A DNA stretch of 64,000 nucleotides from Virgibacillus subterraneus (GCF_900110695.1 NZ_FOEH01000008.1:27314-91313), one strand, 5' to 3'; positions 1-8,782 are shown, numbered from the stretch's first letter. The notes: generated from the letters alone by a model not told the origin. Translations and numbers: made by a program.

Positions 1-456
1 CATTATGGGATCGAAAAATTTATGATGCCGAAGAAAAGCTTTGGTATTTTTAAGCATCGCATATCCGATCCTACTGTTAATCTTGTGCGCGGTTTTGATG
101 ATATTTTCCATGCGCCACATTCAAGGTATACGAATGTTCCAAGGGAGGAGATTGAAAAGAATGCGGACTTAACACTTTTGTCCGTTTCTGAAGAGGATGC
201 ACCGTTTATCATCATGTCCAAAGATGCCAAAAATATTATGATTACTGGCCATTTGGAATATAATGCAACAGCTCTTGCTGAGGAATATGAACGTGATATT
301 GACAAAGGGCTGGAAATCGATATACCAGCCAACTATTATCCAAACAATAATGTCAACGAACAGCCACCAAATATATGGCGTTCACATAGCCATTTACTTT
401 TCTCAAATTGGCTGAATTACTATGTCTATCAGGAAACACCGTTTAAATGGGATTAA
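1..456 (+). CDS. metA: Homoserine O-acyltransferase (MetA family), C-terminal part
   Basis: MetA acylates the hydroxyl of L-homoserine, the first committed step of methionine synthesis. The reading frame is open from base 1, so the N-terminal half, including the catalytic Cys, lies outside the window. The visible 151 residues carry the family signatures HYGIEK at the start, GHLEY (the His and Glu of the catalytic triad) and the C-terminal NYYVYQ region. An ATG at 22 is internal, not a start. Whether acetyl- or succinyl-CoA is used cannot be read here; Bacillus enzymes of this family are usually acetyltransferases. An intrinsic terminator follows. Confidence 0.93.
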   Translation, partial: HYGIEKFMMPKKSFGIFKHRISDPTVNLVRGFDDIFHAPHSRYTNVPREEIEKNADLTLLSVSEEDAPFIIMSKDAKNIMITGHLEYNATALAEEYERDIDKGLEIDIPANYYPNNNVNEQPPNIWRSHSHLLFSNWLNYYVYQETPFKWD

Positions 457-488
457 CTTCATTCGGTAAAGCGGTCATATAAATAGTT

Positions 489-530
489 AAAACTGCAATC
501 TCATTTTACCGTGAGGATTGCAGTTTTTTT
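489..530 (+). terminator. Intrinsic terminator after metA
   Basis: Inverted repeat AAACTGCAATC...GGATTGCAGTTT is followed directly by a run of T. It sits 33 bases after the metA stop codon. Confidence 0.85.
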
Positions 531-584
531 GATTGGAATAACGTTAAATATATTACACAACCTAATATATGGAGGTGAATTCAT

Positions 585-728
585 ATGGCAAAAGGTAAAA
601 GCAAAAAAGATTTTGCTGATGAAAATAAATTATATAATCCAGAAGCTAAGTATTATGAAAATCAAGGCAGTGCAGATACTTCTAACAAAGTTGCTGGAAA
701 CAAACAGATGAATCGGAAAAATAAATAA
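585..728 (+). CDS. Small hydrophilic protein, 47 aa, unknown function
   Basis: The ATG is preceded by a strong ribosome site (GGAGGTG, 6-7 bases upstream), which supports translation. The product begins MAKGKSKKDF and is rich in Lys, Asn, Glu and Tyr (YNPEAKYY), with no Cys, no hydrophobic segment and no signal peptide. I do not recognise the family. It resembles in style the small charged proteins at 2427, 8214, 8329 and 13014 in this window. Small acid-soluble spore proteins are one possible comparison, but no SASP signature is visible. Confidence 0.6.
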   Translation: MAKGKSKKDFADENKLYNPEAKYYENQGSADTSNKVAGNKQMNRKNK

Positions 729-779
729 GCCCATAAGTTGCGCATGGTACCCTGGAGTGGCAGTCCATGGTATCATACG

Positions 780-1835
780 CTAATTTTCTCTCTTCAATTC
801 TATTATGCGCACCAATCTTTCCAGTTTATCCAACTCGATAAAGAGTTCAATAATACTGTTTGCAATGGGGAAAACAAAATTCCATTTATCAAGCTCAGCC
901 CCTTTCAGTTCCTCGACAAGATAATTGACTGTAATTTGCATCGCTGTCTTGGTTTCCTTCTGCAGATCTATATTGGGGATGATTTTATTTTCGTATAAAA
1001 GCAATATATTTTCGCTGTAGCTGTTCATTTCTTTTACCAGTTTTTTTATCACGTTAGATTTATTGTCTGGAATTGCCTCAATTTCGTTGATGTTTTTCTC
1101 TAACTGGCGAATTAATGTCTGTTTTTTGCTTAGCATCCGAATCATATGTTTATAAATGATAACGTTTCTGTAAAAGTTTCGCCGATTTTTAATGAACAGA
1201 CGGCCTCTCTCGTCAGATATAATGTCATAATATTCTGTTGCATCATTAATTAATTGTTCAATTTCTCTGTCTTCCTTTTTCATTTCAGGAATGTTCATTG
1301 TCTTATTCGGTAGTACTCTCAATAGGAAGTTTGTTTTTTCGCTGGCACTTTTAATCAGGCTGAATAAATTCTTCTGATGATCCGGTGGAAAAACAATCAT
1401 GTTAATGATAAAGGCAGAAAACACCCCAATTGTAACCAGTGATAAACGATCTATAACATACATAATGCTTAACCCATTTTCGTTTCCGAGCATCAATGCG
1501 ATGATGGTTAAGACCGTTAAGCTTACAGTTTTATGCAAACCAAGCCTAACGTTAACTGCAATGGATATGATAACGATTAAACCAACTGAAAGTGGATGAT
1601 GTCCGAGCAGAAAAGTCCCCAGCAAAGCAAACGCAAGCCCAACCCCATTGGAAACAATAACCTCTTTAATATAATTGTAAGACCGCATAATGGAGGGCTG
1701 CATAGCCAGAACAGCAGCGATCGCCGCCACAATTTCCAAGTCAAGTTCTAGCATACCTGTGATCAGTAAAGTTAATACAACTGCAAGGCCAGTTTTCACC
1801 ATGCGTGGGCCGATATTGAATTCCATGTTTAGCAC
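780..1835 (-). CDS. FUSC/ArAE-type membrane protein (UPF0421, aromatic acid exporter family)
   Basis: A 351-residue integral membrane protein. About the first 150 residues hold a cluster of hydrophobic helices (around residues 12-30, 34-50, 62-80, 85-110 and 130-150) typical of the ArAE/FUSC fold (the MRSYNYI segment links two of them). The C-terminal 200 residues are charged, helical and cytoplasmic (DREIEQLINDATEYYDII). Proteins of this family in Bacillus are called YgaE/YqjA-like; transport of aromatic acids is proposed for the family, but no substrate is known for this branch. The gene stands alone. The start is the first Met; an alternative is Met4 (MEFNIG). Confidence 0.8.
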   Translation of the reverse strand: MLNMEFNIGPRMVKTGLAVVLTLLITGMLELDLEIVAAIAAVLAMQPSIMRSYNYIKEVIVSNGVGLAFALLGTFLLGHHPLSVGLIVIISIAVNVRLGLHKTVSLTVLTIIALMLGNENGLSIMYVIDRLSLVTIGVFSAFIINMIVFPPDHQKNLFSLIKSASEKTNFLLRVLPNKTMNIPEMKKEDREIEQLINDATEYYDIISDERGRLFIKNRRNFYRNVIIYKHMIRMLSKKQTLIRQLEKNINEIEAIPDNKSNVIKKLVKEMNSYSENILLLYENKIIPNIDLQKETKTAMQITVNYLVEELKGAELDKWNFVFPIANSIIELFIELDKLERLVRIIELKREN

Positions 1836-1870
1836 CCCTGAAATATAACGTATATTGTTATTTATATGCG

Positions 1871-1890
1871 GGGGACTTAGGGACAGACCT
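1871..1890. repeat. Partial GGGAC palindromic repeat (family D)
   Basis: The motif GGGACTTAGGGACAGACC is a degenerate half of the GGGACGAGGGACCTGTCCC element found complete at 4657, 7590 and 15720. Confidence 0.4.
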
Positions 1891-1940
1891 ATGGAATAAG
1901 TGTATGTAATGACAGAAGAAGCTTCTTTAAACTAAGAAAG

Positions 1941-1971
1941 GGTCATTCCAGGATTATGTCCTGGAATGACC
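1941..1971 (-). terminator. Hairpin terminator of the YjcA-like gene
   Basis: A perfect 13-bp stem (GGTCATTCCAGGA, loop TTATG, and its complement) lies just past the stop of the minus-strand gene at 2003. On the minus strand it is followed by CTTTCTT. Confidence 0.75.
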
Positions 1972-2002
1972 TGCCAAACGAAATGCATATAGTCTTTATT
2001 TC

Positions 2003-2368
2003 TCATTTCAATTCTTTCGTTTCTTCTGTATACAGGGCTGTTTGTTTTATGTTTACTCCAACAAACGATTCTAATATTGCCTGGCCACCAGCAATAGCCA
2101 ATATAAAGATGAGATATTTAGCAATAAAGGGAATCCACAAAAAAATCACCGCTAAGAATGTGGCGCACCAAATCCCGGCACACCAATAGCAGGTTAATAG
2201 GTAACCAATTTTCGATTTTGGCACCTCTTTTGATTCGTTAGCGGAAATCTTTTTCTCCGTTAAAAAAGGTTTCCGGATAAATTCGGTTATTTTATCAAAT
2301 ACGATTAAGTGTGTTAGGCGGTAACTGGCGAGTATAATCATCACAAATGAGATCCAAGAAATTTCCAT
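2003..2368 (-). CDS. DUF1360 membrane protein (YjcA-like)
   Basis: A 121-residue protein with an N-terminal hydrophobic helix (residues 5-20, followed by YRLTHLIVFD) and two further membrane segments around residues 58-80 and 84-102. The motif CYWCAGIW in the middle is the hallmark of the DUF1360 family. B. subtilis YjcA, a protein of this family and size, is annotated as a sporulation protein; that function is transferred by family only. The gene is monocistronic, with a hairpin terminator 32 bases downstream. Confidence 0.8.
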   Translation of the reverse strand: MEISWISFVMIILASYRLTHLIVFDKITEFIRKPFLTEKKISANESKEVPKSKIGYLLTCYWCAGIWCATFLAVIFLWIPFIAKYLIFILAIAGGQAILESFVGVNIKQTALYTEETKELK

Positions 2369-2426
2369 TTAACCAGACCCTCTCCATTAGTACATTATAT
2401 TCGTTTACCCTGTAAAGGCGACCATT

Positions 2427-2582
2427 TTAATACTCAATTTCTTCAAAGTCATCTGGTTTGGGAGTTGGTTGTTTCTGTTTTAACTTATCGTTTTTTGCAA
2501 TTTCCTCGTTCGTTTCCTGATATGGTTTAACTTTGCCAAATTGTTCTTTTACCGGTTTATCGTTTAATTTATTATCATTCAT
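2427..2582 (-). CDS. Small charged protein, 51 aa, unknown function
   Basis: The minus-strand ATG has a good ribosome site (AGGAGGATGTATCTCA directly before it). The translation begins MNDNKLNDKPVKEQFGKV and ends DDFEEIEY. It is lysine/glutamate/proline-rich with no hydrophobic stretch. It is too short for most gene callers but has a clean start, stop and spacing from the divergently transcribed peptidase gene. Function unknown. Confidence 0.55.
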   Translation of the reverse strand: MNDNKLNDKPVKEQFGKVKPYQETNEEIAKNDKLKQKQPTPKPDDFEEIEY

Positions 2583-2801
2583 TGAGATACATCCTCCTAA
2601 ATGAAATGTATTTTATTTCTGGATATCAAGTTTAGTTTTCCAAATTTATATCTTTTTATAACAGTAAAATCAGAAGTGACTGGGTAATAAACACTATAAT
2701 AGGATAATAGTTTTATCTTTCAATCTTTCTCCAATAATCGACAAAATTTTCCTGCGAATTGTGTTAAATTAATTGTCATATTAAGGAGGAGGAAACAGAA
2801 G

Positions 2802-4577
2802 ATGAAAAAAATATTGTTTTTCACCGTATGTTTACTAAGTGTTTTTGGCATGAACGTTGCTGCTGAACCAGCGAATCCAGACGCAGAACCACAAATTAAG
2901 GTTGAAGACGGGGTTACACAAGAAGTATTCTCCAAGGAGGATGCAGTACGTGAAACCGTTTATATTGAAACAACAGTTGATAGTGATGGCGATGGACAAA
3001 ATGACAGAGTTCATGCTGAGATTATACGTCCGAAAGAAACGGAGGAAGGGTTGGAAGTACCAGTTATTTTTGAAATGAGTCCCTATCGCGCCGGACTTTC
3101 TTCACTGGATTTTCATGACGTAGATGTCGAATTAAATCCAGTAGAAAGAAATGGGCATGGTAAACCTTATGCTGCAGATTTACCTGGCTATTATGACGAT
3201 TATTTTGTCCCGCGAGGATATGCTGTAGTCCTTGCTGAGAGTATTGGCAGTGGTCTTTCTGATGGTTGTCCTACTGTTGGGGATGAACGGGAGATTCGTG
3301 CTACGGAGGCTGTCATTGATTGGCTAAATGGCCGGGCAGATGCATTTACGGAAGATGGACAAGCAGTATCTGCTGATTGGTCAACGGGGAATGTTGGTAT
3401 GACGGGTGTATCCTATAACGGCACATTGCCAAACGGCGTTGCAACTACTGGCGTGGAAGGATTAAAAACCATTGTTCCAATTGGTGCGATTAGCAGCTGG
3501 TATGATTATTATCGTTCCAATGGGGCTGTTGTTGCTCCAGGAGGTTATCAAGGTGAGGACGCTGATGTATTAGGAAAAGCAGTACTTACTCGTGATAATC
3601 CGGAAGTCTGTTCAGATTTAATGAATCAAATTGAGGATGATCAGGAACGAGAAACCGGGGATTATAACGAATTCTGGGACGCACGGAATTATTTGAATGA
3701 TGTTAAAGATATTGAAGCTAGTGTTTTTGTTGTCCATGGCTTAAATGATTGGAATGTAAAAACACAGCAGTTCTCACAATGGTGGGATGAATTAAAGCAG
3801 TATAATGTTCCAAGAAAGTTATGGCTGCATCAAGGCGGGCACTCCAGTCCATACTACTTCCGAAATGAAGAGTGGTTAAAAACACTAAATAAATGGTTTG
3901 ATCATTGGTTATACGATATAGATAACGGAATAATGGATGAGCCAGTTGTTGATATCCAACGTGAAGATGATTCATGGGAGACAACACAAGCATGGCCAAA
4001 TGCTGATGCGACTGATACGAAACTGCATTTTACCGCTGGCAGTAATGATGCAAGTGGTTTAAGTGTTCAACCTGTGCCAAATAAAAATAAAGAAGTAGAT
4101 AGTTTAATAGATAATGCGCTAATAGAATCTAGTGAATTAGTTCAAAATCCTTTAATGGAATTACCAAATCGCCAAGCTTATTTGAGCGAGGAATTAACGG
4201 GGGCCTATCGTATGAGCGGTACACCAAATGTATCTATTCGTGCCAGCATCGATCAGCCGACTGCTAATTTAACAGGGTTGCTTGTTGATTATGGACCAGA
4301 TGGTGCTAAAATTGTTACGCGTGGATGGATGGATCCGCAAAATATCAACACGATGTCTAAATCAAAGGCACTCGTTCCAAACCGTCAATACACTTTTGAC
4401 TGGGATATGCAACCAGATGATTACCAGTTTGAAGCTGGGCATCAAATTGGTATCGTTATTATTTCCAGTGATAATAGATATACGATACGTCCTGAATCTG
4501 GAACGACAATTTCCATTGATCCCGAGCGCAGCCATGTGACGCTTCCATTAGTAGGTGATATAAAAGAGCTGCGATGA
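2802..4577 (+). CDS. Secreted Xaa-Pro dipeptidyl-peptidase-like hydrolase (S15/CocE-NonD)
   Basis: This is a 591-residue exported alpha/beta hydrolase. Residues 1-21 form a signal peptide (MKKILFFTVCLLSVFGMNVAA). The catalytic triad can be read as Ser204 in GVSYNG, Asp316 in HGLNDW and His347 in HQGGHSS, the arrangement of the S15 X-prolyl dipeptidyl peptidases and CocE esterases. The segment DSDGDGQNDRVH (about 60-71) and the C-terminal beta-sandwich region (from about 400) are typical of the family. The expected role is removal of X-Pro dipeptides from extracellular peptides. An AAGGAGGAGG ribosome site precedes the ATG and a terminator follows. Confidence 0.88.
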   Translation: MKKILFFTVCLLSVFGMNVAAEPANPDAEPQIKVEDGVTQEVFSKEDAVRETVYIETTVDSDGDGQNDRVHAEIIRPKETEEGLEVPVIFEMSPYRAGLSSLDFHDVDVELNPVERNGHGKPYAADLPGYYDDYFVPRGYAVVLAESIGSGLSDGCPTVGDEREIRATEAVIDWLNGRADAFTEDGQAVSADWSTGNVGMTGVSYNGTLPNGVATTGVEGLKTIVPIGAISSWYDYYRSNGAVVAPGGYQGEDADVLGKAVLTRDNPEVCSDLMNQIEDDQERETGDYNEFWDARNYLNDVKDIEASVFVVHGLNDWNVKTQQFSQWWDELKQYNVPRKLWLHQGGHSSPYYFRNEEWLKTLNKWFDHWLYDIDNGIMDEPVVDIQREDDSWETTQAWPNADATDTKLHFTAGSNDASGLSVQPVPNKNKEVDSLIDNALIESSELVQNPLMELPNRQAYLSEELTGAYRMSGTPNVSIRASIDQPTANLTGLLVDYGPDGAKIVTRGWMDPQNINTMSKSKALVPNRQYTFDWDMQPDDYQFEAGHQIGIVIISSDNRYTIRPESGTTISIDPERSHVTLPLVGDIKELR

Positions 4578-4584
4578 AAAGAGG

Positions 4585-4617
4585 AAAAGCGATCATCCTA
4601 AACAGGTGATCGCTTTT
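4585..4617 (+). terminator. Terminator after the S15 peptidase
   Basis: AAAAGCGATCA pairs with TGATCGCTTTT across a short loop, ending in a T-rich tail. Confidence 0.75.
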
Positions 4618-4656
4618 GCTATTTCAGTGGGTAGGAAGCCCACTAAAGGGAGAGCT

Positions 4657-4684
4657 GGGACAAGGGACCTGACCCCATTGTCCC
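4657..4684. repeat. GGGAC palindromic repeat (family D)
   Basis: GGGACAAGGGACCTGACCCC followed by ATTGTCCC; it can fold in two alternative ways. It lies between convergent genes. Related copies are at 7590 and 15720, and a partial one at 1871. Confidence 0.6.
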
Positions 4685-4686
4685 GG

Positions 4687-6612
4687 TTAGATTGTCCGCA
4701 ATAGCAGTTTTTTCAGGAGTGGGGCGAAGTGTTCTGGGAGTTCGTCGACGCTTGGGATCATTAGGCGTTCTTTTCCATAGATATTCTTCATTGTTAAATC
4801 TTCTCTTTCGTCGATTTCTCCGTCTGCTAAGAACATTCCGATGACATCTATTCCTTTTTTGCGTGCTTCAGACACAGCCAGATTTGTGTCAATGATTCCA
4901 TTCTGATCATAATTGGCTGCAGCTGGTTCGCCGTCTGAGAATACGAGCAGAAATTTATTCTTTTCTCTTCTGGCTGCTAATTCCTTTGTAATAACACGTA
5001 TGCTAAAACCATCCCGGTTATCTTCTTGTGGCTCAAGCTGCATAATTCTTGCTCCGTTGTTTTGATAAAGGGAATCTGTGTAGGAATGAATCTCGTGAAA
5101 ATAATTTGGCTGATAGTTTTCCTTTACGTCATTTGCATCCTCCCAGAATCCAACGATGGAGTGGGGGATCTTGAGTTGTTTTAATACTTCGTGAAACAGA
5201 ACTACGCCACGTTTTGTTTCGTCCATTTTATTATGCATGGAAGCGGAACAGTCGACAAGCAGGGTGAAAATAGCATCGATGTCTTTGGATTCCTGGCTTT
5301 TTTTGTAAAATACCCTTGGGTTTTCGTCAATAATAACGGGCAACAGTTTTTTTGATAATCGGCCAATGATTAAATCTTTCCGAGGTGCATTCATTTTGTG
5401 TTCGAGTACTTTTTCAATGGTGGTCGCAAGCTTGCGTTTGTAAGCTTCAATCGTTTCAACAGCATTCTCGTAGGCTAGATGTTCTTCCTTCGATGGGGCG
5501 TTAGCTTTTTCGACAATTGCTACTGCATTTTTATTTTCCTCGCCATAGTTTAGATCGTTGTCATTCGAATGCTTTCCTTTGTTGGAGCTTTGTTTTTCAA
5601 GTGAATCGACTTTTGAGTAGTCGTTATTATCACTAGTCCCTGAAGCACCTTGAATTGTACCCATGGCTTGATCAGCATCCTCAGTTTCTCTTGCTCCACT
5701 GCCCATGATACTTGTCTTCGTGCCAGATTCTAATTCAAATTGAAGGAAGTTTTGTTTCCTGTCACTGTTTTCATTTTCCTGGTGCCAGGAGGGTAATTGT
5801 TCATCCATAGTCTCATTATTTTCTTCATCGATATCTTCTTTTTCATCGTTTGGTATGTCATCTGTCCGGGTTAATTCATCGAATAATGTATTCTTTTCAT
5901 ACTTTTCAATATGTGAAATCGGAAAAGAAAAATAGACATTTATCATGTCTTTATAATCATCTTCTATTTGCAAAACCATTTGTTCGGCAATAGCTGTAAT
6001 GTCTTCCATATTTTTTGCTTCAAACGAGGCATAGATATGCGGTTTAAGTTTATCCAGGTTGCTAAGCTGCTGCTTATTCGCTTTAGGAAAATTTGGGTCC
6101 GGCTGATCTGTTTGAATCAACAGGTAGATAAGACAAAATAATTCATCAAGTGAATGATTTCTTGTTACGTTGGTTCCTAATTGTGTTTCAAAGTAGTGCT
6201 TCAGGTGTTTTCTTCGGACGGCAAAGTCTCTTTTTGTGCCTGGTCTTATTTTGGTTATGATTTCTTCCAATCGTATATCTTCCAGTAATGTAATAAGTTG
6301 AGCAGCGAAATTCGGCATGCCTGATTCGTTTATTTTTTCAAGATATTCTTTCATAAAGGGGACTTGTGAATAATGCAGTGTTCCAATTGTCCGCAAAAAC
6401 ACATCCGTTTTATAACCCTGTTCCTTAATTTCTTGATTGCTAATATCCCACAAATGACTGCCTGTAACATTACCATTCGTGAGGTCAATAAACGAACCAT
6501 ACTTATAGTTGAATTTTAAGTCCGGATTATCCGATAATATGGTGGATAGGTCCTGTAATTGCAAATAAAGATCGGTATCTATCTTGGAATCATCCCAACG
6601 GTTATATTTCAT
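4687..6612 (-). CDS. VWA-domain protein paired with a MoxR ATPase (YojO-like)
   Basis: A 641-residue cytoplasmic protein. The N-terminal 230 residues are mostly helical. Residues ~235-400 are acidic and low complexity (Asp/Glu/Asn/Ser-rich). The C-terminal ~200 residues form a von Willebrand A domain with the metal-site motif DCSASM and a second conserved segment FSDGEPAA. Such proteins act with MoxR-type AAA ATPases as chaperones that insert cofactors or remodel partner proteins. The ATPase lies 44 bases upstream on the same strand. The pair matches B. subtilis YojN-YojO. YojN has been annotated as nitric-oxide reductase-linked by homology to NorQ/NorD; that link is unproven here. Confidence 0.82.
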   Translation of the reverse strand: MKYNRWDDSKIDTDLYLQLQDLSTILSDNPDLKFNYKYGSFIDLTNGNVTGSHLWDISNQEIKEQGYKTDVFLRTIGTLHYSQVPFMKEYLEKINESGMPNFAAQLITLLEDIRLEEIITKIRPGTKRDFAVRRKHLKHYFETQLGTNVTRNHSLDELFCLIYLLIQTDQPDPNFPKANKQQLSNLDKLKPHIYASFEAKNMEDITAIAEQMVLQIEDDYKDMINVYFSFPISHIEKYEKNTLFDELTRTDDIPNDEKEDIDEENNETMDEQLPSWHQENENSDRKQNFLQFELESGTKTSIMGSGARETEDADQAMGTIQGASGTSDNNDYSKVDSLEKQSSNKGKHSNDNDLNYGEENKNAVAIVEKANAPSKEEHLAYENAVETIEAYKRKLATTIEKVLEHKMNAPRKDLIIGRLSKKLLPVIIDENPRVFYKKSQESKDIDAIFTLLVDCSASMHNKMDETKRGVVLFHEVLKQLKIPHSIVGFWEDANDVKENYQPNYFHEIHSYTDSLYQNNGARIMQLEPQEDNRDGFSIRVITKELAARREKNKFLLVFSDGEPAAANYDQNGIIDTNLAVSEARKKGIDVIGMFLADGEIDEREDLTMKNIYGKERLMIPSVDELPEHFAPLLKKLLLRTI

Positions 6613-6656
6613 TTAGTATCCTCCTTTCTCATCTGTTTGTGGAATTAATTTTCCTA

Positions 6657-7532
6657 TTAAAATAGGGTGTCTGCTAAATTTTTCACGAATTCTTTCTCAC
6701 GTTCTTCTTCCAGTTTATCCACGATTGACCTTAAAATAGCGCGTTTCGGCGGGATAATCGAACTCAGATCACAGGCATCAAGCAAAGCACGGATGGACGC
6801 TGCTTCTTCGGATAATTTCCCTTGAGCAACTGAACGAATCAAATCGCTGGACAACGTGACAAATAAGTCAATTATTGTGTTGTTGGTTAGCCTTGTGTTT
6901 GATTGAATCAATTCCTTTAATTGTTCACCTTCAAGATATGGAACATCAATGACAATAAATCGGTTTTTCAACGCTTCATTTAATGGGACGGTACCAACAT
7001 AGCCTTCGTTTATCGCAGCAATAACATTAAAGCCTTCTTCGGCAGTTATGATTTCGTTAGTGAATGGATTCGTCACGGTTCTTCGATAGTCAAGTACACC
7101 ATTAATTAGCGGTAATGTTTCGGGTTTCGCCATATTGACTTCATCAATGTAGAGGAAGGTTCCACCATTCATTGCGCTCGTTACTGGACCTGGTACGAAA
7201 TCAATTACTTGTTTTCCGTCCTCATATGCCAGGGTTTTAAAACCCATTAAGCTTTCTGCATCTAGATCGACTGAGCAATTGACATTAAACATTGGCTGGT
7301 GGAATAAGTTTGACAGCGTTTCAGCGAACTTTGTTTTTCCAGCCCCAGTAGGACCTTTCAGTAAAATATTTTTCCCCATGCTTAGTGCTGAAATCGCATC
7401 AATTAGTAAATCTGTATGAGGTGGCACATAGCCGCCTTGTCGGATTAATTCCTGAAATGTATTATCATCCGTTCGTTGGTTAGTATTAAGTATATTAGTA
7501 ATATCTTTGGGAAGATTGTAGTTTGTGTGCAT
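6657..7532 (-). CDS. MoxR-family AAA ATPase (YojN/NorQ-like)
   Basis: A 291-residue AAA+ ATPase. The Walker A motif GPTGAGKT is at residues 60-67, Walker B FLYIDEVN at about 126-133, and a sensor segment (NVIAAINEGY) is near 175. The protein is a single ATPase domain with a helical lid, the usual MoxR/NorQ size. It is the first gene of a two-gene operon with the VWA protein. The ribosome site GAAAGGAG lies about 8 bases before the ATG. In bacteria where NorQ/NorD homologues sit next to norCB they help assemble nitric oxide reductase; no such genes are adjacent here. Confidence 0.87.
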   Translation of the reverse strand: MHTNYNLPKDITNILNTNQRTDDNTFQELIRQGGYVPPHTDLLIDAISALSMGKNILLKGPTGAGKTKFAETLSNLFHQPMFNVNCSVDLDAESLMGFKTLAYEDGKQVIDFVPGPVTSAMNGGTFLYIDEVNMAKPETLPLINGVLDYRRTVTNPFTNEIITAEEGFNVIAAINEGYVGTVPLNEALKNRFIVIDVPYLEGEQLKELIQSNTRLTNNTIIDLFVTLSSDLIRSVAQGKLSEEAASIRALLDACDLSSIIPPKRAILRSIVDKLEEEREKEFVKNLADTLF

Positions 7533-7589
7533 TGATAAACTCCTTTCAAGGATAGTTTAAACCTTATCGGAGGAGTTGACAAAGATTGC

Positions 7590-7616
7590 GGGACGAGGGA
7601 CCTGTCCCTATGTCCC
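7590..7616. repeat. GGGAC palindromic repeat (family D)
   Basis: GGGACGAGGGACCTGTCCC then TATGTCCC. It lies in the divergent region between the MoxR gene and the small membrane protein gene, immediately upstream of the latter's ribosome site. Confidence 0.65.
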
Positions 7617-7633
7617 AATAGAGGAGGGTTTGT

Positions 7634-8041
7634 ATGTTTTCTTTTCGTGGCGATGCGCATAAGTTATTCCTGACTTTAAAGAAACTGAAGGATATACATT
7701 CGAATAAGGATCTCAAAGAAGCTGCTGAAATAAAATCGTTTTATGAATCCCTTGAAAGCGAAACCCTCAGATTAATTTATTATCGCATGGTAAAAGAGCA
7801 AAACGGAACAGGTATTATTCCTATATTTGTCACGGCTATTCCCTGGCTTTTATTTCTATTTTCTGACAAAATTCAAGACTTTTTATTTAAGGATGGTATT
7901 TTAATTTGGGCTATTTTCATTACAATATACTTGATCTTACTAACAGTGAGCGCCTTTTTTCATTTTAAAGAAAAAGCATGGGCTGCGTTACATATTGAGA
8001 TAATTAAGGATGTTCTGGAGGAAAGGGATAATAACAGTTAA
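7634..8041 (+). CDS. Hypothetical protein with two membrane helices
   Basis: A 135-residue protein starting at an ATG with a strong GAGGAGGG ribosome site. The first 60 residues are charged and probably cytoplasmic. Two hydrophobic helices follow (about residues 61-80 and 89-112), then a short charged tail ending LEERDNNS. No family is recognised. It is not co-directional with the MoxR operon, and a family-A repeat follows its 3' end. Confidence 0.65.
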   Translation: MFSFRGDAHKLFLTLKKLKDIHSNKDLKEAAEIKSFYESLESETLRLIYYRMVKEQNGTGIIPIFVTAIPWLLFLFSDKIQDFLFKDGILIWAIFITIYLILLTVSAFFHFKEKAWAALHIEIIKDVLEERDNNS

Positions 8042-8102
8042 GTTTCTATTCCAGTGTAAGCTTTTGTCAGGAGTATTAAAACGAATGATTTGTTAAAACT
8101 AA

Positions 8103-8193
8103 TTAGAAAACTTGGCTTATCGCCAAGTCTTTATGGCGAAAGCCTAAGTTGCACTTATGCAGTAAAAAAGTATTTATACTTTTCTTAACTGCC
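8103..8193 (-). repeat. Two-hairpin dispersed repeat, family A (near full length)
   Basis: On the minus strand the copy reads GCAGTTAAGAAAAGTA ... ATAAGTGCAACTTAGG ... CCAAGTTTTCTAA. It contains one hairpin at the GCAGTTAAG end (GTTAAGAAAAGTA / TACTTTTTTAC) and a second around CTTTCGCC/GGCGATAAG. At least ten related copies exist in this window. Confidence 0.8.
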
Positions 8194-8213
8194 AAATAAA
8201 GGAGGGATTTATT

Positions 8214-8309
8214 TTGAGTAAGGGCAAGAAGAAGAAGAACAAGAGCAAGGAAGAGTTAAACGATATGAAGGATGATAAAAAATATCGGCAAAACCGGCCG
8301 CCAAGATAA
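8214..8309 (+). CDS. Very small lysine-rich protein, 31 aa
   Basis: The TTG start is preceded by AAAGGAGGG at ideal spacing. The product begins MSKGKKKKNKSKEEL and ends NRPPR: highly basic, no hydrophobic region. It lies 19 bases upstream of another small charged gene, probably as one transcript ending at the 8494 hairpin. Function unknown; confidence rests on the ribosome site and tandem arrangement. Confidence 0.45.
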   Translation: MSKGKKKKNKSKEELNDMKDDKKYRQNRPPR

Positions 8310-8328
8310 CCAGCAGGAGGTTAATTAC

Positions 8329-8487
8329 ATGTCAGAACAAAATAAAAACCACAATCGGGATACAGGTAAGCAGCAGAATGTATTGAAGTATGATACAGAA
8401 CCGAAGCGCGAGAAGAATGAAACAGAGATTGCAGAAGACACCGAATTTCTAAATCAGGAAAATAAAAGAAACAAGAGAAAGCGATAA
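8329..8487 (+). CDS. Small charged protein, 52 aa
   Basis: The ATG is chosen because CAGGAGG lies 8 bases upstream; longer in-frame starts have no ribosome site. The protein begins MSEQNKNHNRDTGKQQN and ends with a basic KRNKRKR tail. It is hydrophilic and probably disordered, with no known domain. A terminator follows immediately, so it is the last gene of a two-gene unit with the 31-residue protein. Confidence 0.55.
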   Translation: MSEQNKNHNRDTGKQQNVLKYDTEPKREKNETEIAEDTEFLNQENKRNKRKR

Positions 8488-8493
8488 ATGGGA

Positions 8494-8522
8494 GAGCATG
8501 TCCATAGTGGCATGCTCTTTTA
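8494..8522 (+). terminator. Terminator of the small-protein pair
   Basis: GAGCATG / CATGCTC stem with a 10-base loop and TTTTAA tail, directly after the stop codon at 8487. Confidence 0.7.
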
Positions 8523-8530
8523 ACTCGTGT

Positions 8531-8632
8531 TGAAGTGCATTTGCCGCGCAATGCTGAAGTTCACACTGATTTCGCTGAAGTTCACAAATAGGCTGCTCGA
8601 AGTTCACATTACCCCGCCGAAGTTCACAAACT
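8531..8632. repeat. Short tandem array of GAAGTTCACA
   Basis: GAAGTTCACA occurs at 8556, 8577, 8599 and 8619, with a degenerate first unit at 8532 (period 20-24 bases). The bases between units differ. There are no coding features. Confidence 0.65.
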
Positions 8633-8648
8633 GAAAAGATAATCGGAA

Positions 8649-8737
8649 TTAGAAAACTTGGCATTCGCCAAGCCTTAATGGCGAGTGCCTTAGTTGCACT
8701 TATGCAGTAAGAAAGTATTTATACTTTCTTAACTGCC
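8649..8737 (-). repeat. Two-hairpin dispersed repeat, family A
   Basis: A near-complete minus-oriented copy, only about 455 bases from the one at 8103. The GCAGTTAAGAAAGTATAAATAC end forms a perfect hairpin and the other end is TTGGCGAATGCCAAG-like. It abuts the helD terminator. Confidence 0.8.
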
Positions 8738-8777
8738 AAAAAAAGTGCCGGGGATATAATATCCAGCCGACGCCTTT
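8738..8777 (-). terminator. Probable terminator of helD
   Basis: On the minus strand an imperfect stem around GGATAT/ATATCC with flanking CGG/CCG is followed by TTTTTTT, just after the helD stop codon. Confidence 0.6.
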
Positions 8778-8782
8778 TCGTA

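Noticed and set aside
738..998. Plus-strand 86-aa ORF
   Set aside because: Antisense to the FUSC-type gene; low-quality composition and no ribosome site.
8531..8632. CRISPR-like array of GAAGTTCACA
   Set aside because: Repeat of 10 bases with irregular 20-24 base spacing and no cas genes; better described as a short tandem array.
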